Positions 24,469 through 32,990 of a stretch of DNA of 64,000 nucleotides are shown here, piece by piece. The DNA lies in NCBI RefSeq assembly GCF_001045675.1, contig NZ_LEKT01000001.1, positions 1 through 64,000 of the forward strand, written 5' to 3'. The notes beneath the pieces were generated by a model. It did not search any database. It saw only the letters and a list, made by a program, of their open reading frames with translations, and was not told the origin of the DNA. Every line of letters begins with the position of its first letter. The first letter of the stretch is position 1. The position numbers and the translations under genes were made by a program. This DNA comes from Megasphaera cerevisiae DSM 20462 (lineage in GTDB: Bacteria; Bacillota; Negativicutes; Veillonellales; Megasphaeraceae).

Positions 24469-24771
24469 ATGAAATTGCGAATACTGGTGGATAACTACAC
24501 GCTCATCAATCAATAGTATCTGAGAGAACCTGGGGTCTCTTAGTATCTGGAGGACGACGGACGAGCCTATCTGTTTGATACGGGGTATTCTGATGTTTTC
24601 CTGCGCAATGCGGCATCCCGGCAAATGGAAAAAACAGTTTCCTATTTTGAGCAAATCAAGCCGGATTCCGTAGATGCCGCGCATTGTACGGATCTGGCGG
24701 CAAAATGTGCCTTGTCCCGGGTGACGTCTGTCGTCGAGGGCGGCGTCTATACCGTACGGCAGTGGATCTGA
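24469..24771 (+). pseudogene. Remnant of an MBL-fold metallo-hydrolase
   Basis: One frame from the ATG at 24469 to the TGA at 24771 gives a recognisable but broken protein. It opens MKLRILVDNYTLINQ, then meets TAG at 24514-24516, continues YLREPGVS, meets a second TAG at 24541-24543, and goes on YLEDDGRAYLFDTGYSDVFL. The rest ends in AAHCTDLAAKCALSR. Start and end match metallo-hydrolases of the methanopterin-like MBL group, but the whole middle with the HxHxDH zinc motif is gone. The two amber codons stand where the family tends to have aromatic residues. It has a good binding site (AAAGGAG) and follows metH by 16 bases. Confidence 0.8.
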
Positions 24772-24806
24772 CGGCAATACACGGCAGACACATATATAGA
24801 TATATG

Positions 24807-24850
24807 AAAAAAATCTTCAGACCGTAACAGGGTTTGGAGATTTTTTTTTA
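24807..24850 (+). terminator. Terminator after the metH operon and pseudogene
   Basis: AATCTTCAGACC pairs with GGTTTGGAGATT (two G-T pairs), A-run before and T9 after. Confidence 0.8.
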
Positions 24851-25128
24851 CAGGCCTACCTGGTACATACTGTGGCGTAATAGAAACGATGGCCCGTCCT
24901 TACGGAAAGCATCAAAAAACGCAAAAAGAAGAAAAAAATCCATCTTCTCAAAACAGATGAAAGACAGCATGCATAGTATACTCTTACTATACTATTTTGA
25001 AAAAATGTCCAAACGGATCATTTTTATGTCCGAATGGAGTAGAAGGATTGGGCTGTATTTGATATAATGGCAAACAGAAAATGATTACTGGTATCGAAAT
25101 AGATACTATGTGGAAATGGAGAAGCCTT
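24851..25128 (+). promoter_or_regulatory. Upstream region of the giant receptor gene
   Basis: About 280 bases without a credible gene. It contains an inverted repeat AGTATA-N7-TATACT (24975-24993), a repeated ATGTCC (25006 and 25027 areas) and an extended -10 promoter element TGATATAAT at 25060-25068 with no clear -35 box. A GGAG site lies just before the ATG at 25129. An activator-dependent promoter would fit the missing -35. Confidence 0.45.
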
Positions 25129-28100
25129 ATGAACTATACAGCAGCAAGAATGCCTCGCCGTGCCTGGTATGCCGGCCTGTCCTGGGCTGTCGCACTGTGG
25201 CTGACGGCTCCCGTCCTGGCGGCAGAAAGTCCAGTGGGGGGGGGGGCAATAATTCGGTAACGACACGGGATGTCGTTGTGGAGGCGGACAAGGCGAAGGA
25301 GGAAGCGAAGTACAATTCGCAAAGTGTCACCGTCATTACCAAAGAAGATATTGCGCGCAAACAGGGGAAATCCGTGGAGGACGTGATTTTCAACGAAGTA
25401 GGCGTGACCAGAACCGTCGACACTATGGGTAAAGTAGGCATCTCTATCCGTGGGGCCGATCCTCGTCATACCCTGATTATGGTGGACGGTCAGCCCGTCC
25501 TGGGAGACGTGAGTAAATACAGCGGCAATGGCGACGAGCTCATGCGGATCGGCGCGGAAAATATCGAACGCATCGAAATCATCCGCGGCGCCGCCAGTGC
25601 TAAATACGGAGCCGATGCTATCGGCGGCGTCGTCAATGTCATTACGAAAGGGCCGAAGGATACAGCGGCTGTACAGTTTAATGCGGAAGGACGATATCAT
25701 AGCTCACGATATACGAGTCCGTATGAATCGAGTGCCTTGCCGACCAACTTTTTTTTACGGGCCGACAGCGGCAAGGTGGGGAAATTCAGCATATCCGGAT
25801 GGACATCCAAACGGGACATTATGCCGGTGTACAGTAAAGAGCGAGCTTATGGTGATGGTACAGACAATATGTGGTTTCAGCAGTTTAAGCCATCCCTGCG
25901 ATATTACGGTGACGTGAAAAATAGCGGTGTTAGTGGTGCCTACGAATTTAATCCAGATCATAAAATAAATTTCAGCTTTAACAGCGAACGGGAAGATGTG
26001 GAACGGCGCAATAAGTCCGCTTTGGATATTGGCGGTATCTTTGAACCGATGCAAGTCTTCAACCGGAATATGAAACGAGATTCGTATTCTTTTTCATATA
26101 AGGGTAAGGGAGGTAATACGGACTGGACTATTGACTTCATCCACGGGAAGATGAGGGAAAATGATGTCGCGATATTGGATATGGGAAGCGGAAGTCAATA
26201 CAGTGGGAGAAATACGTTAGCCAGCGTGGATTGGCTGGAACATGAACGAACGGATGTTAATGTAGGTATGAATACTGCTATTAACGACAAACATCTGCTA
26301 AGTTACGGATTTGGTCACATGCGGGAATGGGCGACAGGGACGCGTTTGAAAAGTGCTCCGAAGACACATATCGAAACGATTAATCCATGGGATTACGATA
26401 AATCTTTATATGTTGAAAAAAATACAGCGAGTGGTACAGATGCGCCACGTTCGTATGTCCATAATTTTGAACTGGTGCGCGATGGAAAAAGCTTTTTATG
26501 GGATAAGAATAAAGAATTTTATGGTGAGAAAACTCCTGGTTTTACGTATAAAGATGCGCTGATAATGAAGGATGATAATGCCCTAACTTCTATTGTTGGC
26601 GGTATGATTCATAATAAAGAAGCCACTTTAAATGAACTACGAGTAAAGTATGGTGTTGATCTTGTGAACCGATATGTTGCTTTTGACACAGCACTGAGAC
26701 AAGAAAATAAATTGACTGATATTACGTTGGATAATTATAATAATCACAATCTTGATGTGAATGGCAAGATTACCAATGCTAAATGGTGGATGTCTCCGGT
26801 GCTGGCATATTATGGTTTCCTTACACCTTTAACACAAAATAAAGAAGATATTCAATATAATGGTAATTATTATGGACAGGGATTTGAAGATCGGGCAAAT
26901 CAGGTTTCTGTCGGAGAAGCAGAAATCAATAAGACCTATGCCTATGTGCAGGATACGTGGCAGGTCAATGATCAGACTACGATTACACCGTCTCTGCGCC
27001 TCGACCACAGCGATCTCTTTGGCAGTCAGGTTACAGGAAATGTAGGACTTCTGCATAATGTCCATGGCAATCCCAAACGACGTTTCAAGGCCAATATCGG
27101 CACCGGCTATGCCGAACCGGGCATGGGCGAGCTCTATTATAATTGGGAAATGTTTGGCGCCGCCGGCAGTCATTTGGGGTGGTACTGGATCGGCAATCCG
27201 AATTTGAAGCCGGAAAAATCTCTCAATTTTGATGTGTCCCTGGAAGGGGAAAGCAATAAGACCTTTACCAAGGTCAGTCTCTTCCACAATGAAATCAAAG
27301 ATTATCTGACCAGCTATTTTACGGGACAATTGATCGATTTTGGATATGGTGATATATATAATCGATATGGTTCGGATTTTTATCATCCCATGCCGGATCG
27401 GGTCTACAGTTTCCGCAATATCGGCAAGGCCAAGATTACGGGCTTGGAAGCAGAAGTACAGCAGAAATTCAACGATCACTGGTCGGCTAAGCTGGGCTAT
27501 ACACTCTTACATGCTGTCAATGCCAGTGACGACGACATGCCCCATAAGCTGTTGGATCGGCCGACCCATAAGGTGGACATTGGTCTGAACTACAAAAATA
27601 CCAAAGGCGATTTCCGCGGCGCTCTCTGGGGCAGTTACTACATCCACATGCTGGACAGCAATTCTGTATCGACGGAAAGCCTCTTTGACAAGGATGAAGA
27701 CGGCAACTATATCCGCAAAGAAGGAAAATATCAGGAAAAGACCTTTGGCATCTGGAATATACTTTTCGAGAAAGATTTCAGCAAGGATCTGACGGCCTAT
27801 GTGGGCGTCGATAATATTTTTGATCACCGTGATGATGACCGGGCCTTTCAGGACCGGGTGTACCGCTTTGGCGTCAATGTTAAGCTGGAGGACTTAGGCG
27901 AAGCCCTGTCTCAGCCGTTCCATATACGGAAGGATAAACAGGGGAATCCTATCATTACGAACGTATACGGCGGCGACTGGTTCCTGAGCCGTCCCGGCGA
28001 CCTGTTGGAACAGCGCAAGGCCGGTGATGTTCGTTTTTTTGGCGACTATCGTGTGCGCAGTAATATGTTCAAAGGCGAAGACAAAGTCGCGATGCGGGAT

Positions 28101-29900
28101 ACGAAGACAACCCAGCCCAGTGCCGCCGCAGCGAAAAACTATGCTGATAAAAGCGATCATGGTTTGGAGCAGCGACTCCGTGTCGGCGCCGATTACCAGA
28201 TTGCTGACGGCCTGAACCTGCAGGTCGTCGGTTCCACGGCGAAACGGGATACGTCGTACAACGTGGCGGAAAAACGGGGCCTCCACGATCCGTACTTGGA
28301 ACAGGCGGAACTGACGAAGAGCACGAAAAAATGGGACTGGTCCGTAGGCCGTATTTCCGAGCCTATGGGCGTGACGGGCTATTGGTTTGGCAAGGAGTAT
28401 GACGGCGCTCGCGTCGTCTATACAGATCAAAAGACACAGGTCAGCGTGGGTTATGGTGATTTCAGCCAGACAACAGGTGTTACAGACAGTGCTTATAATC
28501 ATAATGAATTGACGATGATTCAGAGAGCACCAACGATTGAAGAATTATTAGGACTTAGTCTGTATAAAATTGATAATGTACTTGGTGGTATTTATCAATA
28601 TCCTGATTTGGTAAATGGAGCTGACGGTCAATTTGATTATCGCAAGAAATTTGATATGGCTAAAACTCCAGAAGAAAAGATCCAAGTTATGAAAGATTTT
28701 TTTGATGTTATGAAGATCGTATCAGATACCGCAGTAAAAGAATATGTTGGCTATAAAGGTTTTTATGAAGATTTAGTCGAAAGGGTTAATCCAGGAAAGA
28801 ATCTTAATGGGCAACTTAATATTCAAGTTAAAACGAATAACGGTATGGTAGATCTTACTGATTCTAAAGCCCTGAGTGAAATCGTAGGGGAAGATAATCC
28901 TTATATGCTAAATATATATAAGAATATGAGTTTAGAAGATTGTTTGAATACGGATATTGTGAAAAGAAGACTTTCAGAAATTTTAGATAAGTCGGGAGCT
29001 GTTGCATATTATACAATGAATGGGGATCCATTAGCGGACAAAAATGCGGCTATCAACTATTTATTTACTTCTTATGTGGGACAAAATACCGCATATACGG
29101 TAACTGATTATAGTAAACCCTTTGGAACGCAGAGGACGATATATGGTGATTATGCAGTCTATAATATAATAAGTAAAATACTAGATAATGTTAAGTGGCC
29201 TTTAAATGAATTTCTTGCCAAGTATCTGAATCTAGGGACGGTCCCGCTTCCCGGTGGACCAATCACCTTTACCCAAGAAGGGTATCTCCTCAAACAAGAC
29301 GTCATCCCCGCCATGGACCGGGCCGCTTATATCAAGGTACGCCGTCAGCTCAGCGACACCGTCGGCGTCGAAGCGTGGAAGCTCAATTCCTTTGGTCAAG
29401 GGGCTCAGGACTCCCACGGCCTTCACGACATGCAGATCGCCGACGTCCTCGGCATCGGCACGCAGATCCGCCTGGGCAAGCGGTCTATGCTGTCCTTTGA
29501 CTACGGTCAGAACCGTTCCGACATGGGGAAATTCTTCCATGGCGGCCGCGATGCCTATGGTGATTACAGCGGCGGCCATACGCCGGACTTCTGGGTGGCC
29601 CGCCTCGACATCGGTATCGCCGATACGGACATGCCCGGCAGCTGGCACGCCTATCTGGATTACAAGGCCTTCGACCACGGCTCCTTCGTCGGCGGCACCG
29701 GAGCCGACCTGCCGGACCGCTACCTCGACGGCATCCGTTCCTTCACGACCGGCATCGGCTACGTCCCGGCACGCAACCTGCTCTTGGAAGCGAGCTATAC
29801 CTTCGGTGCCAAGAGCACGCAGATGCGGGATACTCTCTATACGCCGGAAAACTTCCGTCTGGGAGATTATACGAGAGTTCAAATGACGTATAAGTTCTAG
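25129..29900 (+). CDS. Giant TonB-dependent receptor joined to a second porin-like barrel; out of frame at a G11 tract
   Basis: The ATG at 25129, behind GGAG, opens a clear signal peptide (WYAGLSWAVALWLTAPVLAA) that meets a stop at 25258-25260 in the base-as-given sequence. The rest, 1,500-plus residues, is in another frame; one added G in the run at 25236-25246 joins them into 1,590 residues. Body: TonB-box-like DVVVEADKAK, plug domain (SVTVITKEDIARK to GGVVNVITKG), a long barrel ending near YRFGVNVKL (nt 27890). A second segment (nt 27960-29900) starts DVRFFGDYRVRSNMF and ends in TRVQMTYKF, like Negativicute porins. Two AT-rich stretches (about 26400-26860 and 28480-29230) look like inserted surface loops. 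A GTG at 25110 could give the body frame but without a signal peptide. Substrate unknown. Confidence 0.82.
25236..25246 (+). repeat. Homopolymer run of 11 G inside the receptor gene
   Basis: Eleven consecutive G, coding glycines just after the signal peptide cleavage region. The tract is the exact point where signal-peptide and receptor frames part. Lengths of 9 or 12 would restore the frame; 11 does not. Long G runs are classical slipped-strand mispairing sites for phase variation of surface proteins, and also a classical sequencing error site. Confidence 0.9.
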
Positions 29901-29920
29901 TTAACGAATTGCCGGACCGA

Positions 29921-30232
29921 CCCTGAGTATGGCAGGGCCGGGCTCGATGAACCGAGCCACTACAACGCCTCAATACACAAGAGTTCCATATTGAATCATG
30001 CCCAGAGAGGGCCTGCTGTCTTAGCCTTTCGTAGGGGCGTCCATTCATGGCGCCCGCCCATAAATAGAGAACGGCATCGAGTCGTTCTCATACATAGAGA
30101 TTCCTCGCCCAGACAGATTATGCGATTGGCCGGTACCGGCAGACCTGCTGTTTATACACGACAGCATATCTGCCGTATCATAGAGGCCCTGCGTTACCTC
30201 ATTTCCGTGAGGGCCGAATCATTTTCTCGGAA
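29921..30232 (+). other. Hairpin-rich intergenic stretch after the receptor gene
   Basis: More than 300 bases without a credible gene but with a chain of perfect small stems: CCCTG/CAGGG (29921-29937), GGCTCG/CGAGCC (29941-29958), GCCC/GGGC (30000-30012), GGGCG/CGCCC (30035-30055), GAGAACG/CGTTCTC (30067-30089), a nested pair CGGCAGA/TCTGCCG around GCTGT/ACAGC (30137-30175), and GGCCCT/AGGGCC (30185-30215). It could be a structured RNA, a decayed mobile repeat, or a series of processing sites. Confidence 0.5.
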
Positions 30233-30265
30233 GAGTCGAGACAGCTTGCTGTCCCGGCTCTTTTT
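30233..30265 (+). terminator. Terminator before the TolC-RND operon
   Basis: GAG-ACAG-loop-CTGT-CTC imperfect stem (GAGTCGAGACAG against CTGTCCCGGCTC) followed by TTTTT. Confidence 0.65.
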
Positions 30266-30481
30266 ATATATGCAGAAATGATAATCGTCTTTATTTCATT
30301 GTCTATATTACTTTCAGTATGTGAATACATGACAGTTAATATTGAACATTTTGTTATAATTCTATCATGTAATTGTGACAATACTGTGATATTTTTGCTG
30401 TATCATACAGTCATAAACGAATCTAGTCTATTGATAATGGTGTACATTCAAATCATGAGAAAGGCAGGAGGCAAATCATAA

Positions 30482-31786
30482 TTGTATCAAATAAAAGTAG
30501 TTATGTTTTTTGTTATCGGAATGGTGTTGATTATGTGCCCCAAGACAGGAAGGGCAGCAGACGCGAGTAATTCTGCCCCTTCTTCTCCAACTGTTTCGCT
30601 GACATTGGCCGATAGCGTCCGTATGGCAATGAGTCATAATTATAATCTCAAATATTATCAGGGGGCAAAAGAAAAATCATATTGGGCGCTGCAGCAGACA
30701 AAAGCAGGAAAGGGAATTACCGTTACATATGATTACACAGGAGAACGATATAAGCCAACCAGTTCCAATCATTATACGAATTATTTTGATAACCAGGTGG
30801 AGGCTTCCGTGACGGTATATTCAAAAAAGATAGATGCCGAAATAGAAGAGGCCAAGCAGGATCTGCAATATGCAGATTTAGATGTCACCGCTGTCAGGCA
30901 GCAGCTGAAGGGGACGGTAATCAGTGATTACTTTTCTGCTCTGGAATATCGGAATGAGTTTAAAATCAGTCAGGATACGATCAAAAATTACCAGGATCAT
31001 TTAAACTTTGTACAAGCTGAATTTACGCAAGGATTAGTTGCCAAAACAGATGTGCTCTCAAGTCAGGTAAATCTGGCAAACGAACAGGATACGTTTATTC
31101 AGTCAAGAAATAATTATAATAATGCCATTGCGGCGCTCAATAACGATATAGGACTCGCCCACGACACGCCGTTGATATTGACAGATGCCTTTGGGTATCT
31201 GCCCTATTCTCTGACACTTGAAGAGTGCCTTCAATACGCATTGAGCCATCGTCCTGAACTGGCACAGTATGAGGCAAAGAAAAAAGGGGCAATCGCGGAG
31301 ATTGCGGAGGCTAAAAGCGGCAAATTCCCGACAGTAAAGCTGGGCGCCGGACAAGAATGGTATGATTATCAGAAGGTTTCGGGATTCAACAATGGAAATT
31401 GGTTTGTGGAATTGACGGCTTCGTTTACTCTTTTTGATTCTGGTCTTGTCAATGCTGAAATCCGCCAATCAAAGTACAACTTGGATATGGTAACCAATCA
31501 GGCAGATGCGGAACGGGATTCGGTACTGCTGGAGGTTCGGGAGGATTATCTGAGTATGAAAGAAGCAGCGCAGCGTATCAAAACGGATCAAGTCACGATT
31601 CAACAGGCTAAAGAGAATTTTTCTATTGAAAGTGTCCGCTATTCCGTCGGAGCAGGGACAAATTTGGATGTACTCGATGCTATATTGTCTTTGAATACAG
31701 CTCAGGTAAATTACACAGAAGCGTTGTATGACTATAATAATTATAAAGCAAAGTTGGAGGTCGCAATGGGGGTTCCTGTAGTATGA
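30482..31786 (+). CDS. TolC-family outer-membrane efflux channel
   Basis: A 434-residue protein starting at TTG, ten bases after a perfect AGGAGG at 30466-30471. An N-terminal signal peptide (VVMFFVIGMVLIMCP, then GRAADA) is followed by two repeats of the OEP fold: SLTLADSVRMAMSHNYNL near 40 and LTLEECLQYALSHRPEL near 245, with long coiled-coil helices rich in Gln, Ala and Asn between. No lipobox is evident. It is the exit duct for the adaptor and pumps that follow; its stop overlaps the adaptor start by four bases. The upstream 200 bases hold a TATAAT near 30350-30356. Confidence 0.9.
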   Translation: MYQIKVVMFFVIGMVLIMCPKTGRAADASNSAPSSPTVSLTLADSVRMAMSHNYNLKYYQGAKEKSYWALQQTKAGKGITVTYDYTGERYKPTSSNHYTNYFDNQVEASVTVYSKKIDAEIEEAKQDLQYADLDVTAVRQQLKGTVISDYFSALEYRNEFKISQDTIKNYQDHLNFVQAEFTQGLVAKTDVLSSQVNLANEQDTFIQSRNNYNNAIAALNNDIGLAHDTPLILTDAFGYLPYSLTLEECLQYALSHRPELAQYEAKKKGAIAEIAEAKSGKFPTVKLGAGQEWYDYQKVSGFNNGNWFVELTASFTLFDSGLVNAEIRQSKYNLDMVTNQADAERDSVLLEVREDYLSMKEAAQRIKTDQVTIQQAKENFSIESVRYSVGAGTNLDVLDAILSLNTAQVNYTEALYDYNNYKAKLEVAMGVPVV

Positions 31787-32970
31787 TATTTCATATCAAG
31801 AAAAAATGGACGTTAAAAAAGCCGTCTCGTACGGTATGCATCGGGGTTATCATACTGCTTATGGCCGCAGGGCTGGGAATTACGAAATACGGTTCTTTTT
31901 TTAAGCAGAAAACTGCAGCGGTTCCGCAGGCTGTCGAAGTCAGGGCAATGCGGATAGCGGCCAAGGATACGCCTGTGGATTATGAATTTGTCGGCAAGGT
32001 GGTTTCAAAAAACGAAATATCCATCATGTCAAAAATTTCAGGTAATATTATCAATAAAATGGTCAAGGGCGGCGACATCGTTTATCAAGGGCAGCCATTG
32101 TTTCAAATTGACGACAAGCAGTATCAATCCAAAATAAACGCTGCCAAGGGAACGTTGTCCAAGGATAAGGCCACATTGCAAAATACGCAGCGGGACCTTG
32201 CGCGCTACCGCGCTTTGGCGCAGATCCAGGGAGTGTCTCAGCAGACGGTGGATTCCTATGAAGCGCAGGCAGAGGAAGAGCAGGCTACGGTGGATTCTGA
32301 CCAGGCTTCGCTTGATGAAGCGCAGCAGGATGAGCAGGATACGCTTATTTTGTCGCCTGTGGATGGGAAGATTGATGTCAATGATCTTAGTGTCGGACAG
32401 TATATTACAGCCGGATCCAGTACGCTGGCCACGGTATCCTCGCTGGATCCGATCTGGGTACAATACAGCATTAGTGAAAATGAATATATCCGGCTGTCTC
32501 AGGAGGGACAGGCTTCTTTGCCGGAAAATTTTAAAAATAATTTGAAATTGATTTTAAGCGATGGGAGCGAATATCCTCTGCGCGGTCAAATTGATGCTAT
32601 CGATAAAGGAATCAGTACGACGACAGGCACGTTGACAATCAAAGCGGTGTTTGATAATCCGCAGCATTTTCTGATTCCCGGCATGTTTGCCAAAATTGTC
32701 GCGGCCGGAGAGGTACGCAAAAATGCGCTGTTAGTGCCGCAGCAATCGGTGAAGGATCTGCTGGATAATTCTTTTGTCTATGTCATTACGGCGGATAATA
32801 CTATTGAAGCCCGCAAAGTCACGCTAGGTCCTAAGGTAGGCAACATGGTTATTATTGATGACGGCGTTAAGGACGGCGAAGCGGTAGTGGTGGATGATGT
32901 GGACAAGGTCAAGGACGGCGCAGCGGTAGCTCCGACTTTTGTTACGGCCGATCAGTTCAGCAGTACGTAG
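31783..32970 (+). CDS. RND periplasmic adaptor (AcrA/MFP family)
   Basis: A 395-residue protein anchored by one N-terminal membrane segment (VCIGVIILLMAAGLGITKYG). The lipoyl halves are split around a coiled-coil hairpin: ISGNIINKMVKGGDIVYQGQ near 85 and DTLILSPVDGKIDVNDLSVG near 185, with an Asp/Gln/Ala-rich hairpin between. A beta-barrel and membrane-proximal domain complete the fold (DKGISTTTGTLTIKAVF, then LVPQQSVKDL). It bridges the inner-membrane pumps to the TolC-type channel. Only one adaptor serves the two pump genes downstream. Confidence 0.93.
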   Translation: MIFHIKKKWTLKKPSRTVCIGVIILLMAAGLGITKYGSFFKQKTAAVPQAVEVRAMRIAAKDTPVDYEFVGKVVSKNEISIMSKISGNIINKMVKGGDIVYQGQPLFQIDDKQYQSKINAAKGTLSKDKATLQNTQRDLARYRALAQIQGVSQQTVDSYEAQAEEEQATVDSDQASLDEAQQDEQDTLILSPVDGKIDVNDLSVGQYITAGSSTLATVSSLDPIWVQYSISENEYIRLSQEGQASLPENFKNNLKLILSDGSEYPLRGQIDAIDKGISTTTGTLTIKAVFDNPQHFLIPGMFAKIVAAGEVRKNALLVPQQSVKDLLDNSFVYVITADNTIEARKVTLGPKVGNMVIIDDGVKDGEAVVVDDVDKVKDGAAVAPTFVTADQFSST

Positions 32971-32990
32971 AGAGAAACGGGGAAATACAT

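Noticed and set aside
24514-24543. In-frame TAG codons as possible pyrrolysine or suppressed amber sites
   Set aside because: The gene also lacks its zinc-binding centre, no pyrrolysine genes are seen, and the tail of neighbouring genes uses normal stops; simple decay is enough.
24834-25067. 77-codon plus-strand open frame between the terminator and the receptor gene
   Set aside because: Begins inside the terminator T-run area and covers the promoter; no ribosome site or recognisable sequence.
25110-25245. GTG at 25110 as the real receptor start
   Set aside because: It would give a Cys/Arg-rich N-terminus with no signal peptide, whereas the overlapping frame from 25129 carries a perfect one.
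29232-29886. Pair of long open frames on both strands in the GC-rich tail of the giant receptor
   Set aside because: High GC lowers stop frequency; the receptor frame continues to a proper barrel C-terminus, the others look like nothing.
29991-30281. 96-codon open frame in the hairpin-rich stretch
   Set aside because: Runs through several perfect inverted repeats and the terminator; Arg/Ser/Pro-rich low-information translation.
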